64,000 bases of DNA from Streptomyces uncialis (GCF_036250755.1 NZ_CP109583.1:1798001-1862000), one strand, 5' to 3'. Counted from the stretch's first letter, positions 1 through 9,069 are shown. The notes: generated by a model not told the origin, from the letters alone. Program-made: numbers and translations.

Positions 1-2160
1 ACCGGGCCGGGCCGCGGGACGCTTCTTACGGGTGCCGTCGCGCAGCACCCGTACGCCGTCCAGGACGGCGGCTCCCGGGTGCGGCCGGTCCGGGTGCGCG
101 AGGGAGACCGGTACCTGGGGTCCCTCCTCGACGCCGAGCCAGTGCCGGAACAGTCCGTGGAGCTGTTCCGCGCCGACGAGTTCGGCGCGGTCGGCCAGCG
201 GGTCCGGCAGGTCCAGCGGGGAGAGCAGGAACGGCTTGCCCTGACAGCCGCCGAGGCCGCCGTGCGAGCCGATCTGCTCCTCGAAGGCGTGGACCTCGCC
301 CTCCCCGGGGTCGTACATGGAGTTGATCATGATGTCCGCGGTGTGCGGGAAGCCGTGGGTGCGGCGGACCGCGTCGGCCGCGCCCGGACCGAAGTCGGTG
401 AGCGGACCCGGGTGTTCGTCCAGGTCGGCGAGCGGTATCTCGGCGCCGCGTGCCCCGAGCACGACCCCGCCGTGCTCCTCGCTGGCGACCAGCAGGAACC
501 CGATCCCGGGATGGTTGGCGAGGGTCTGGAGCAGCGCCGGGTGGCGCAGGTCGATCTCCTCCTTGGTCATCCGGTGCGGTACGTCGGGGAAGGACACCAG
601 TCCGAGGTTGCCGGAGGCGAGTACGACGGGTTCCGTGCGGCGGGCGTGCCGCTCGGGGCCCTCCTTCTCGGCGGGCCGGTGCAGGGCGGCGCGGACGGCG
701 GCGCGGGCCTCGGCGCCGCTGCGGGTACGGCTCGCGCGCCGGGGCACGGGCAGTCCGCAGCCCGCGCGGACCAGATTGCCGAGGGTCAGTCCGTAGCGGC
801 CCAGGAACGTCTCCCCGGGGCTCTGGCCGTGGTCGGACAGCACCACGATCCGGTACGGGCGGGGCGCGTGCTCGGCGACCTTCGCGAGCAGGGCGAGGGA
901 GCGGTCGAGGCGGACGAGGACCCGGTCCGTGTCGTGGCCGCGGGGGCCCGAGTGGTGGGCGACCTCGTCGTAGGCGACGAGGTCGGCGTAGACGGCGCCC
1001 CGGCCCGCGAGCATGTCGCCGAGCACGGCCGCGACGACGACATCGCGCTCCACGACCGTCGCGAAGGCCCGCACCAGCGGGTAGAGCCCGCCGCGGGACA
1101 CCCGGGGGCGGCGGCGCTGGATACGGGCGTACGTGGACTGGCCCATCTCGCGGACGACCTCCGCGACGAAGGACAGGGCGGTGCGGACGGCGTTCGCCGG
1201 GTCGCTGAAGTACGCGAAGTAGCCCGCGCGGGAGCGGTTCTCCCGGCCCCGGCGGGCGGACACCGACAGCACCAGGGCGAGCTGGTCGGCGCCACCGCTG
1301 AAGAGGTTGCCGCGGCTGGCGCCGTCCACGGTGAGCAGTCCGCCGTCGCCGGTGTACTCGATGGCACGGCGTTGCAGCTCGGCGGCGCTGGTGGGCCGGT
1401 TGCAGACCATCAGCTCGTCGGTGTCCTTCTCGTACCAGCGGAAGGCGGGGATGTCGTGGTTGCTGCCGTGCATGATGCCGAGCTGGCTGGCGCCGGTCTG
1501 GCTCGACCAGTCGGTGCGCCAGGGGGTGAGCCGGTGGCTGGCGTGCCGCCCGTCGGCGTCGACGGGCCGGCCGAGCCAGCCCCCCACGGTGGGCATCAGG
1601 CCCTTGCCCACCGCGTCGAGCAGGATGTCGTGGCCGACGCCGTCGAGCTGGATGAACACGGTGCCCGGGGTCGGCGGGCAGTCCCCGTCGGGGGCGCGGC
1701 GGCGGCGCCGGTCGGCCAGCCGGTACAGACGGCGGCGGTAGGCGTCGTCGTCCCGTACGGCGAGGGCGGCGCCCGTCGCGGAGGCGACGGCGGACATCAC
1801 CGCGGCGACGACGACCGCGGTCTCGGGGGCGACCTCGCCGCGGCCGGCCGGGTTGAGCCGCATCGCGAGGAGCAGCAGGAAGCCGTTGAGGAAGAACACG
1901 AGCAGGCCCAGGACCAGGGCGGGCACCAGGAGCAGCGCGCGGACCAGCAGGGGCCAGACCAGTGCGCTGAGCAGGCCGAACGCACCGGCGCCGAGGGCGG
2001 CGGTGATCGCGATACGGGTGGCGCTGTCGCCGTCCGGCGATTGGAGGCGGAAGTCCGGGAGGGCGCCGGCGAGGGCGAGCATCGTCAGGGTGCTGACCGC
2101 CCAGACGGTGACCGAGCGCCATGCGGCGCTGCCGAGTCTTCGCCATCGCCTGACCGGCAC
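1..2160 (-). CDS. Membrane-anchored alkaline-phosphatase/phosphodiesterase family protein (3' end beyond window)
   Basis: The frame is open for 720 codons and runs off the left edge, so the C-terminus is missing. The GTG start at 2160 has GGGAGG just upstream. The first ~140 residues hold about four hydrophobic helices, a layout Streptomyces annotations often label 'phage holin family'. From about residue 165 comes a type I phosphodiesterase/nucleotide pyrophosphatase fold: VFIQLDGVG (metal-binding Asp), a TGASQLGIMHG segment likely holding the Thr/Ser nucleophile, YDEVAHH, and LSDHGQSPG (metal-binding Asp/His). It should be a metal-dependent hydrolase of phosphodiesters tethered at the membrane. 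The substrate cannot be told from sequence. Its 5' side faces repeat cluster A. Confidence 0.85.
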   Translation of the reverse strand, partial: MPVRRWRRLGSAAWRSVTVWAVSTLTMLALAGALPDFRLQSPDGDSATRIAITAALGAGAFGLLSALVWPLLVRALLLVPALVLGLLVFFLNGFLLLLAMRLNPAGRGEVAPETAVVVAAVMSAVASATGAALAVRDDDAYRRRLYRLADRRRRRAPDGDCPPTPGTVFIQLDGVGHDILLDAVGKGLMPTVGGWLGRPVDADGRHASHRLTPWRTDWSSQTGASQLGIMHGSNHDIPAFRWYEKDTDELMVCNRPTSAAELQRRAIEYTGDGGLLTVDGASRGNLFSGGADQLALVLSVSARRGRENRSRAGYFAYFSDPANAVRTALSFVAEVVREMGQSTYARIQRRRPRVSRGGLYPLVRAFATVVERDVVVAAVLGDMLAGRGAVYADLVAYDEVAHHSGPRGHDTDRVLVRLDRSLALLAKVAEHAPRPYRIVVLSDHGQSPGETFLGRYGLTLGNLVRAGCGLPVPRRASRTRSGAEARAAVRAALHRPAEKEGPERHARRTEPVVLASGNLGLVSFPDVPHRMTKEEIDLRHPALLQTLANHPGIGFLLVASEEHGGVVLGARGAEIPLADLDEHPGPLTDFGPGAADAVRRTHGFPHTADIMINSMYDPGEGEVHAFEEQIGSHGGLGGCQGKPFLLSPLDLPDPLADRAELVGAEQLHGLFRHWLGVEEGPQVPVSLAHPDRPHPGAAVLDGVRVLRDGTRKKRPAARPG

Positions 2161-2219
2161 GTGGCCTCCCGCCTCGCCTGTTGGTACGGGTCCCCAGCGT
2201 AGCCCCGTCCGGGGAGGCC

Positions 2220-3290
2220 CGAGTTTCCCCCCGCACCCCGCACGCCGGTCCGCGCGCTCCCCCGCGCCCCCGGGGTCCCCCACCTGATCCGACCTCGTCC
2301 GGTGCGGGCCGTCCGGGGGTGCACAGTTCCTCGCGCCCCTGGGTTCCCCACCTGGACGTACCTGTTCCTGTGCGGGTCGCTCGGTGGGTGCGCGGTTCCT
2401 CGCGCCCCTGGGTTCCCCACCTGGGCCGACTCTGTTCCTGTGCGGGTTCGACGGGGGGCGCAGTTCCCCGCGCCCCCGGGGTCCCCCACCTGATCCGACC
2501 TCGTCCGGTGCGGGCCGTCCGGGGGTGCGCGGTTCCTCGCGCCCCTGGGGGTGCGCTTCCTGGCGTAGCTGGTCGGGTGCGGGTCGCGCGTTGTATGCGC
2601 GGTAGCCCGCGCCCCTGGGGTACTCGTTCCTGGGCGTACTTGTTCCCTGTGCGGGTTCGACGGGGGGCGCAGTTCCCCGCGCCCCTGAGGTTCCCCACCT
2701 GAGCGAATCTTGTCCGGTGCGGGGCGTTCGGGGGTGCGCAGTTCCCCGCGCCCTTTTGGGGCGTTCCGCACGTTCCGCTGTTCGGTGCGGGCCGCGGGGA
2801 GAAATCGACAGCGGGTATGTGCGCCCCGCAAGGGGCGCGGGGAACTGCGCAACACCACGTGCGACCCGCACCCGACCAGGTACGCCCACGAACGAGTACC
2901 CAGGGGCGCGAGGAACCGCGCACCCCCCGGACAGCCTGCACAGGAACGGAGTCGGCCCAGGTGGGGAACCCTAGGGGCGCGGGGAACTGCGCACCCCCGG
3001 ACGACCCGCACAGGAACGGAGCACGCCCAAGTGGGGAACCCCAAGGGCGCGGGCCACCGCGCATGCAACGCGCGTCCCCGCACCCGACCGGCTACGCCAC
3101 GGAGCGCAGCCCCAGGGGCGCGGGGAACTGCGCACCCCCGGACAGCCCGCACAGGAACAAGTACGTCCAGGTGGGGAACCCCAGGGGCGCGGGGAACTGC
3201 GCGTCCGCGGACGGCCCGCAGCGGGGTGGGTGGGGGCGGGGGTGGAACCCCGGGGCGCGAGGTCCGAGGGGACCGGAGGGCTGGGGCCGC
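2220..3290. repeat. Repeat cluster A: about 13 units of a ~70 bp GC-rich repeat, two opposing arrays
   Basis: Units are recognised by the core GGGGCGCGGGGAACTGCGC or its reverse complement. Seven units in the reverse-complement sense (GCGCAGTTCCCCGCGCCCC and variants) lie near 2324, 2390, 2455, 2523, 2598, 2667 and 2734. Six units in the opposite sense lie near 2821, 2900, 2970, 3040, 3112 and 3182. Between cores is a second conserved segment with CCCGCACAGGAAC and GGTGGGGAAC. The arrays switch direction near 2790, so the whole block could fold into a large imperfect hairpin. Long open frames cross it but none shows a protein family or normal codon use. I see no gene here. Confidence 0.85.
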
Positions 3291-3304
3291 CCCGGTGTCA
3301 GGGG

Positions 3305-3739
3305 TCAGCGGCCGTCGTACCCCGCCGTAGGCATCGACAACCGACGATGCACCCGCGCCTTCATCTCCGCGTCGTAACGGGGCTCCTCCGTACCGACCGT
3401 CTCGACCCGCACCCCGCGCCGCCCGCACTCCGCGGTGAAGTCGTCCACCGACCGCAGCGCCCGCTCCAGCACCCGGCGGCTCGGCGCGACGAACAGATCG
3501 ACCTGGCCGTCGTCCACGTCCGACCACAGCGCGCAGTGGTCGTACCGCAGCGCGTGCACGAGGAGTTCCCTGGTGATGACATAGCCCTGCGCCGCGGCCC
3601 AGCGGGCACACATCGCGTACTGGCTGCGCGAGTCGACCAGGAAGGGGTCCGCGTCCAGCTCCTCCAGCGGGGTCAGGCTCGCGATCGCGGCGACCCGCAC
3701 CGTGCCCGGAATCCCGTCGGCCCCATCGCCGCTGTCCAT
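3305..3739 (-). CDS. Conserved hypothetical protein, resolvase-N-terminal-like
   Basis: 144 residues with an ATG start behind GAGGTGAGGGG. I do not recognise a named family with certainty. The order of elements (SQYAMCARWAAAQGY, then a stretch ending in GQVDLFVAPSRRVLERAL, then ECGRRGVRVETV) resembles the N-terminal fold of serine recombinases: a Q..c..yA...G helix, a 'vd.lvv...dR..R' strand and helix, and a 'gv.l.' strand. The catalytic serine motif (Y-R-x-S) at the start is not evident, there are no recombinase DNA-binding domains, and the length is far short of a recombinase. It may be a non-catalytic relative with another role. It stands alone, next to repeat cluster A. Confidence 0.7.
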   Translation of the reverse strand: MDSGDGADGIPGTVRVAAIASLTPLEELDADPFLVDSRSQYAMCARWAAAQGYVITRELLVHALRYDHCALWSDVDDGQVDLFVAPSRRVLERALRSVDDFTAECGRRGVRVETVGTEEPRYDAEMKARVHRRLSMPTAGYDGR

Positions 3740-3821
3740 GGTCGCCCCTCACCTCATTGTCGGGGCGTCGACCCTATCGCTGCCCGTAGGCTCGGGGGGA
3801 GCCGACGGAGGAGGAAAAGCG

Positions 3822-4595
3822 GTGCCGGTGGAGATCACCTGGTGGGGTCACGCCACCTGCACGGTCGAGGACTCGGGGGCCCGGGTGCTGACCGACCCGC
3901 TGTTCGCCCGGCGGCTGGCGCATCTGCGCAGGCGACGGGGCGCGCTGCCGCCGGAGCGCGCGCGGGCGGCCGATCTGGTGCTGGTCTCGCATCTGCACGC
4001 CGACCATCTGCACGTACCGTCGCTGGCCGCCCTCCCGGCGGGGACCCGGGTGGTGGTGCCGCGCGGCGCGCTGCGGGCCGTCCCGGCGCTGCGCAGGCTC
4101 GGCGGGCTGCGGCTCACGGAGATCGGTCCGGGCGAGGAGGCGGCGCACGGGGACCTGACGGTCCGGGCGGTGTCCGCCGCGCACGACGGGCGGCGGCTGC
4201 CGATGGGCCCGAGACGTTCGCCCGCGCTGGGCTATGTGGTGAACGGGGAGGCGCGGACGTACTTCGCGGGGGACACCGGGCTGTTCGACGGGATGGCCGA
4301 GGAGGTGGGCACCGTGGACGTGGCGCTGCTGCCGGTCGGGGGCTGGGGCCCGTTCCTCGGACACGGTCATCTGGACGCGGGACGCGCCGCCGAGGCACTG
4401 GCGCGGCTGGCCCCGCGCAGCGCGGTCCCCGTGCACTTCGGCACGTACTGGCCGATCGGGATGGACGGGGTGCGCCCGCACGAGTTCCACTCCCCCGGTG
4501 ACGAGTTCGTGCGGCTGGCCGCCGTACGCGCCCCGCGGGTCGCGGTGCATCTGCTGACGCACGGCGAGAGCGTCCGGCCGGAGGTCGCGCGGTGA
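3822..4595 (+). CDS. MBL-fold metal-dependent hydrolase (UlaG-like)
   Basis: 257 residues. GTG at 3822 is chosen because GAGGAGGA lies 7 bases upstream and the protein then begins VEITWWGHATC, the usual start of this family. The metal-binding signature SHLHADHLH is at about residues 61-69, followed by a GDTG motif and a late VHFGTYWP histidine. The family comprises cytosolic hydrolases of the metallo-beta-lactamase fold that often act on phosphodiester or lactone substrates, with unknown substrate here. Its stop overlaps the GTG of the downstream DedA gene (GTGA), so the two are translationally coupled. Confidence 0.85.
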   Translation: MPVEITWWGHATCTVEDSGARVLTDPLFARRLAHLRRRRGALPPERARAADLVLVSHLHADHLHVPSLAALPAGTRVVVPRGALRAVPALRRLGGLRLTEIGPGEEAAHGDLTVRAVSAAHDGRRLPMGPRRSPALGYVVNGEARTYFAGDTGLFDGMAEEVGTVDVALLPVGGWGPFLGHGHLDAGRAAEALARLAPRSAVPVHFGTYWPIGMDGVRPHEFHSPGDEFVRLAAVRAPRVAVHLLTHGESVRPEVAR

Positions 4596-5215
4596 ACCCG
4601 CTCGCCGTTTCGGTGCTGCCGCCCGAGGCGACCCAGCTGGCCCTCGGCTATCCGTCGTTGTTCCTGCTGGTGATGATCGGCGCGCTGGTGCCGGTGGTGC
4701 CGACCGGCGCGCTGGTGAGTTCGGCGGCGGTGGTCGCGTTCCACTCGTCGGCGCCGCTCGCCCTGCTGCTGGTGTTCGCGGTGGCGGCGCTGGCCGCGTT
4801 CCTCGGTGATGTCGCCCTGTACTGGCTGGGCAGCCGGGGCACCCGCTCACGCAACGGGTCCCGCTGGCTGGAGTCGATACGCTCGCACGCGCCGGAGGAC
4901 CGGCTCGCGCAGGCCCAGGACAAGCTCCAGCGGCACGGGGTGACCGTCCTGGTGCTGTCCCGGCTCGTTCCGGCGGGCCGGGTCCCGGTCATGCTGGCGT
5001 GTCTGATGGCCGACTGGCCGCTGCGGCGTTTCGCACGGGGCGACGTACCGGCGTGTCTGGCGTGGGCGGTGACGTACCAGCTCATCGGGATCCTGGGCGG
5101 TTCGCTGTTCACGGAGCCGTGGGAGGGCGTCGCCACGGCGGTCGGGCTGACGCTGTTCCTGAGCGTGGTGCCCGCGATGTGGCGCCGGGTACGGCGTCCG
5201 AGCACCTCGGGCTGA
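4592..5215 (+). CDS. DedA family (SNARE-associated/VTT domain) membrane protein
   Basis: 207 residues, start GTG overlapping the stop of the MBL hydrolase by four bases. Hydrophobic segments alternate with a central polar stretch. FLGDVALYWLGSRG and the later LSRLVPAGRVPVMLACLMADWPL match the DedA pattern of re-entrant loop plus conserved Arg/Pro-Gly helices. DedA proteins are undecaprenyl-phosphate or phospholipid flippases linked to envelope homeostasis; that role is inferred from the family. The gene forms a two-gene operon with the hydrolase and ends at a hairpin shared with the convergent gene. Confidence 0.85.
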   Translation: MNPLAVSVLPPEATQLALGYPSLFLLVMIGALVPVVPTGALVSSAAVVAFHSSAPLALLLVFAVAALAAFLGDVALYWLGSRGTRSRNGSRWLESIRSHAPEDRLAQAQDKLQRHGVTVLVLSRLVPAGRVPVMLACLMADWPLRRFARGDVPACLAWAVTYQLIGILGGSLFTEPWEGVATAVGLTLFLSVVPAMWRRVRRPSTSG

Positions 5216-5220
5216 GCCGT

Positions 5221-5240
5221 CCCCGGCCGACCGACCGGGG
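5221..5240. terminator. Hairpin between convergent dedA-like and MBL genes
   Basis: Arms CCCCGG and CCGGGG are separated by 8 bases and lie just after the dedA-like stop. A second pairing of AGCCGTCCCC with GGGGGCGGCT can enclose it. It probably ends transcription in both directions; there is no U-tract, as is common in Streptomyces. Confidence 0.5.
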
Positions 5241-5258
5241 GTCCGCAGGCGGGGGCGG

Positions 5259-6953
5259 CTATCCGGCGAGCACACGGGACGCGCCGATGGGCAGGTCCCA
5301 GAGGTTCTCGCGGGGCAGTCCCGCCCGGCGCCAGGCGGCCCGGACCCGGGTGAGGGGTTCGAGTACGGGTTCCGCCGAGAGCACGAAGGTGGCCCAGTGC
5401 ATGGGTGCCATCCGGCGGGCCCCGAGGTCCTGGGCGGCCCGGACCGCCTCCTCCGGATCGCAGTGGACGTCCCGCAGCCACCAGCGCGGGTCGTAGGCCC
5501 CGATCGGCAGCAGCGCCAGATCGATCCCGGGGTAGCGGCGGCCGATCCGCGAGAACCAGTGGCCGTACCCGGTGTCCCCGGCGAAGTACAGCCGTCGGCC
5601 GTCGGCGTCGGTGAGCACCCAGCCGCCCCAGAGACTGCGGCAGGTGTCGAACAGCGTCCGCTTGGACCAGTGGTGGGCGGGGACGAAGTCGAAGCGGACA
5701 CCGCCGATCGCGGTGGCCTCCCACCAGTCGAGTTCGCTGACCCGGGTGAAGCGCCGGGCCCGGAACCAGCGTCCGAGTCCGGCCGGTACGAGGACGGGGG
5801 TGTGCCGGGGCAGTCTGCGCAGGGTGGCGGCGTCCAGGTGGTCGTAGTGGTTGTGGCTGATGACGACGGCGTCGACGGGCGGCAGCGCGTCCCACGCCAC
5901 CCCGACGGGGGTCACCCGCGCGGGCGTGCCGAGGATGCGCCGGGACCACACCGGGTCGGTGAGGACGGTGAGGCCGCCGATCCGCACGACCCAGCTCGCG
6001 TGCCCCGCCCAGGTGACGGCGACGGTCCCGGCGTCGGCGCGGGGCAGCGGTCCGGGGGCGAACGGCAGCAGCGGGATGTCCCGCAGCCCTTCGGGCCGGG
6101 GCCGCACCGCCCCCTCCCGGGCGAACCGGGCCAGTCCCCGCAGCCCGGGGAGCGGGGCGGTGAGCCGGTCGGCGAAGGACCGGGGCCAGATCCGACGCGG
6201 GGCGGGCCCGGTGGGAGTGCCGGGCCCGCTGGGCAGCGGCGGGGCGGGGGCCGGGGCCGGCGGCGTGTCGGTGGGCAGGGGCGGCGCTACGGGTACGGGC
6301 GTGGCTACGGGCAGAGGCGGGGCCGTGGGTGCGGGCGGGGCCGTGGGTGCGTCGGCGAAGGCCGGGGCTCCGGACGCGGTGGGCGTGGCCAGGGCGGTGG
6401 GCACGGTGAGGGCGACGAACGGGTTGACGGGCGTGGTGGGCGTGGTGGGCGTGGCCGGGGCGATGGGCGCAGCGGTGGCGGAGGCAGGGGTGCGGGACGG
6501 CGGGCCGTCGGGAGCCGCGACCTTGAACCGGGCGGGAGCTGTGGGCGGGTCACCGGGGACGGTCGACGGAGCCGGGTCACCGGGGCCGGGAGCCGTGGCC
6601 GCGTCATCGGGGCCGGGAGCCGTGGCCGCGTCATCGGGGCCGGGAGCCGTGGCCGGGGCGATGGGCGCAGCGATGGCGGTGACCGGGGTGCGGGACAGCG
6701 GGCTGTCGGGAGCCGTGGCCGTGAACCGGGCGGCGGGAGCCGTGGGCGGGTCGCCCGGGACGGTCGGCGGGGCCACGGTGTCGGGGACGGTCGGCAGGGT
6801 CACGGCGTCGGGGACGGGGACGGTCGGCGGGGCCGGGGCGTCGGGGACCGGAGCGGGGGCCGGTGCCTCGGGGGCGGTCGGCGGGGCCGGGGGCGTACGG
6901 GGGTCGTGGCCCGGGGGCGGTGCGGGGTGCGACCGGCCCGGCTGGGTCCTCAT
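5259..6953 (-). CDS. NAPE-PLD-like MBL-fold hydrolase with long Pro/Ala/Thr-rich N-terminus
   Basis: 564 residues. ATG at 6953 overlaps the stop of the upstream aminotransferase-like gene (ATGA) and has GAAGGGAG upstream. Residues 1 to ~260 are low complexity (PAPAPP, TVPGDPPTAPA) and contain an internal duplication: DPPTAPA...SRTP...AAPIAPAT occurs twice, and PGPDDAATA is also repeated. The C-terminal ~300 residues are a metallo-beta-lactamase domain with VTWAGHASW, SHNHYDHLD, VPAHHWSKRT, GDTGYG and MAPMHWATF, the signature of the N-acyl-phosphatidylethanolamine phospholipase D/UlaG group. It likely hydrolyses a phosphodiester or related lipid head group. The tail has no signal peptide and its role is unknown. 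Confidence 0.85.
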   Translation of the reverse strand: MRTQPGRSHPAPPPGHDPRTPPAPPTAPEAPAPAPVPDAPAPPTVPVPDAVTLPTVPDTVAPPTVPGDPPTAPAARFTATAPDSPLSRTPVTAIAAPIAPATAPGPDDAATAPGPDDAATAPGPGDPAPSTVPGDPPTAPARFKVAAPDGPPSRTPASATAAPIAPATPTTPTTPVNPFVALTVPTALATPTASGAPAFADAPTAPPAPTAPPLPVATPVPVAPPLPTDTPPAPAPAPPLPSGPGTPTGPAPRRIWPRSFADRLTAPLPGLRGLARFAREGAVRPRPEGLRDIPLLPFAPGPLPRADAGTVAVTWAGHASWVVRIGGLTVLTDPVWSRRILGTPARVTPVGVAWDALPPVDAVVISHNHYDHLDAATLRRLPRHTPVLVPAGLGRWFRARRFTRVSELDWWEATAIGGVRFDFVPAHHWSKRTLFDTCRSLWGGWVLTDADGRRLYFAGDTGYGHWFSRIGRRYPGIDLALLPIGAYDPRWWLRDVHCDPEEAVRAAQDLGARRMAPMHWATFVLSAEPVLEPLTRVRAAWRRAGLPRENLWDLPIGASRVLAG

Positions 6954-8428
6954 GACGTGGGCTCCCTTCGCCGGGCGTCGGCACGCAGACCGTCGAGTGC
7001 CGTTGCGCACCTCGTCAAGGCGCGTTTCACCTGTGGCATTTCGAGCGGGTCCGGGACGGTGAGGGCCTGCGCCCGCAGCCGTGGGTCGGTCCCGAGGAAC
7101 GCGGCGGTGTCCAGCCGTACCCGCAGCGAGGTCAGCGCGTCGCCGAAGCGGTGGCCGCCCGGTGCGGGCATCCCGAGCAGCGTGCCGAGGTGGTCCTCCA
7201 GTTCCTGGGCGTCGGTGACGCCACGGGCGGCGAGCGCGGCGCGCAGCGGTCCCAGGTCCGCGTACAGGTGCCGTCCGGCGGTGGGCGGCAGCGCGAGGAC
7301 GCCCGCCCGCCGGAGCGTGTCGTGGACGGCTGCGGCGATCCGGCCATGGACCCGGGCCGAGGCGGTCGTCCGGGCGGTTGCCTCGGCAGGTTCGGTGAGG
7401 ACATGCCGGGCAGCCGCGGCGACCGGCGCGGCGATCCGGGCACCGGTGCCCGCGAGGACGTCCAGGACGGCGTCGTGGAGCGCGCCGCCCCCGGCGGTCG
7501 CGGGGAACCGGGCCACGGCGGCCGGCCAGTCCCCGGGCAGCAGCGCCCCCGCGAGGTCGACGAGGACGGTCACCCGGTCGGGCGCCATCCCGGCGGGCCG
7601 GGCGGGCTCCGGTTCCCGGCCGTGGGACGCCGGGTGCGTGGTGTCCCGCCAGGTCTCGTCGCTCACGATGTGCAGCCCGGCCCCCGCCGCCGCCTCGACG
7701 GCCTCGTGGACGAGCTCCGGCGGGGCGACGGTCCCGGTGGGGTCGTCGGCGACGGCGATCACCAGCAGCCGCGGGTCGCCGCCTTCGGCACGGACCCGGC
7801 GGACCGTCTCCAGCAGCGCGTACGGGTCGGGGACGCCGCCGCACTCGGCGGGGGTGGGCACGGTGTACGTGGTGCGGCCCAGCAGCCGGGCCTGCGGCAG
7901 CCACCAGGCGGGACACGGGCGGGGCGTGAGCACGTCCCCGCCCAGCGCGGCGGCCACGGCGAGCAGCAGGGGCGCGCCGCCGGGCGCGGCGGCGATCCGG
8001 TCCGGCCGGGCACGCGCTCCCCGCCGCTCCCAGTACCCGGCGGCGGCGCGGAGGAGGTCCGGGCCGCCCCCGACGGGCGCCGCCTCCTCGGTCCCGGCGG
8101 CGGCGAGGGCCGCCCGGACGATCCCGGGCGGCACGGACAGTCCGCTGCCGGGCAGCGCGGGACCGTACCGCAGGGGGCCGTGCCCGAGCCGCTGCGTCCA
8201 GGGGTCCGCGGCGGGGGTCCCGGGAACGGGGGCGGGGGTCCCGGGAGCCGGGGCTGCGGCGGGGGTCCCGGAGGGCGCACGAACAGGGTCCCCGGCGGGG
8301 GTGCCGGAGGCGGGCGCAGGGGCGGGGTCCGCCGCAGGAGAGCCCGAGGCGGCATGTCCCGGGTCCGGCGCCGGAGTGCCGGAGGGCGCGCGGGCGGGGT
8401 CACCGTCCTCCTCGTGCGTGCGCCGCAT
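6950..8428 (-). CDS. Class I/II aminotransferase-fold protein lacking the PLP lysine
   Basis: 492 residues from ATG 8428 (GGAGGC upstream). Residues 1-75 are a Pro/Ala-rich tail with SGTPA/GTPAADP repeats. From about residue 76 the fold-type I aminotransferase pattern follows: GHGPLRYGPALPGSGLSVPPGIVRAAL, GGGPDLLRAAAGYW, an AVADDPTGT segment in place of NPTG, and SDETW. Where relatives carry a Ser-Lys-Ser (the PLP Schiff-base lysine) this protein reads DLAGALLPGDW at residues 291-301, so the lysine is replaced by Gly294. It is therefore probably not a working transaminase. It is coupled by ATGA to the MBL hydrolase gene. The start is plausible but the low-complexity tail makes it less certain. 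Confidence 0.75.
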   Translation of the reverse strand: MRRTHEEDGDPARAPSGTPAPDPGHAASGSPAADPAPAPASGTPAGDPVRAPSGTPAAAPAPGTPAPVPGTPAADPWTQRLGHGPLRYGPALPGSGLSVPPGIVRAALAAAGTEEAAPVGGGPDLLRAAAGYWERRGARARPDRIAAAPGGAPLLLAVAAALGGDVLTPRPCPAWWLPQARLLGRTTYTVPTPAECGGVPDPYALLETVRRVRAEGGDPRLLVIAVADDPTGTVAPPELVHEAVEAAAGAGLHIVSDETWRDTTHPASHGREPEPARPAGMAPDRVTVLVDLAGALLPGDWPAAVARFPATAGGGALHDAVLDVLAGTGARIAAPVAAAARHVLTEPAEATARTTASARVHGRIAAAVHDTLRRAGVLALPPTAGRHLYADLGPLRAALAARGVTDAQELEDHLGTLLGMPAPGGHRFGDALTSLRVRLDTAAFLGTDPRLRAQALTVPDPLEMPQVKRALTRCATALDGLRADARRREPTS

Positions 8429-9069
8429 CCCTGCCTCCGTGGCCCGTGCACCGGTCGGTGCGTCCGCCGTGCTCCCAGGGTTCCGCCGGGGCCCGGCACG
8501 CGCTACCCGGCGGGAGCGGCGGATCGGGCACGGGGCCGGGGACGGCCCTGGCCCCGGGCGCCCCGGCCCCGGGTCGGGGCGCCCGGGTACGGGGGCGGAG
8601 CGGTCCAGGGGGCGGCGCGTCCGGGCGGGTGACCCGGGAGGGCGGCCGACCCGGATCACCGGCGAACGCGCCGGGTCCGGCGAACGGGGGCACGGCCGGT
8701 GCGCAAGCGGCCGAACGAGGGCGGTGAACGTGGCGGGACGACCGGAACAGGGTGACCGGGACGGGACGACCGGAACAGGGTGACCGGGACAGGGTGGCGG
8801 AAGGACGGGGGACGGTGAACGTGACGGCTCCGGCGGACGTACTCCTGTGTGCCGGCGGAGGCCGGCCGCCGACGCGGACCGGACGTACTCACCCCGCCGC
8901 GCCGGCGCCCCCCACCCGGCGGGCCGCACCCACGAGTCGCCGTGGCGCGTGCGGCCCGCCGAACGGGCGGCGCCGTCCGGCGGGAACGGGAGTCAACCCG
9001 TGGGCGCCGTGCGCGGTCATTTCCTGCGACACCGGCTCGACCAGGCCGGTCGAAGCGAGGAGCGGGCTT
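8429..9069. other. Intergenic region between divergent genes with a short tandem repeat
   Basis: About 640 bases separate the divergent aminotransferase-like and serine hydrolase genes. At 8737-8792 there are two tandem copies of a 28 bp unit beginning GACGACCGGAACAGGGTGAC, with a third partial echo after them. No frame here looks like a real protein. The promoters of both flanking genes must lie in it, but I cannot place them. Confidence 0.5.

Noticed and set aside
79..2202. Plus-strand 707-codon open frame opposite the phosphodiesterase gene
   Set aside because: Antisense shadow of a gene with recognisable family motifs; no motif of its own.
2220..3290. Insertion sequence or transposon explaining repeat cluster A
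   Set aside because: No transposase frame, terminal inverted repeats or target duplication were seen; the units are short and array-like.
26..3752. Very long minus-strand open frames (over 500 and 1000 codons) across the phosphodiesterase gene and repeat cluster A
   Set aside because: They arise because high GC removes stops in wrong frames; the protein text is Arg/Pro/Ala-rich without motifs, and a proper phosphodiesterase frame fits the left part.
5397..8783. Plus-strand 1128-codon open frame
   Set aside because: It is Gly/Arg-rich and exactly antisense to the hydrolase and aminotransferase-like genes.
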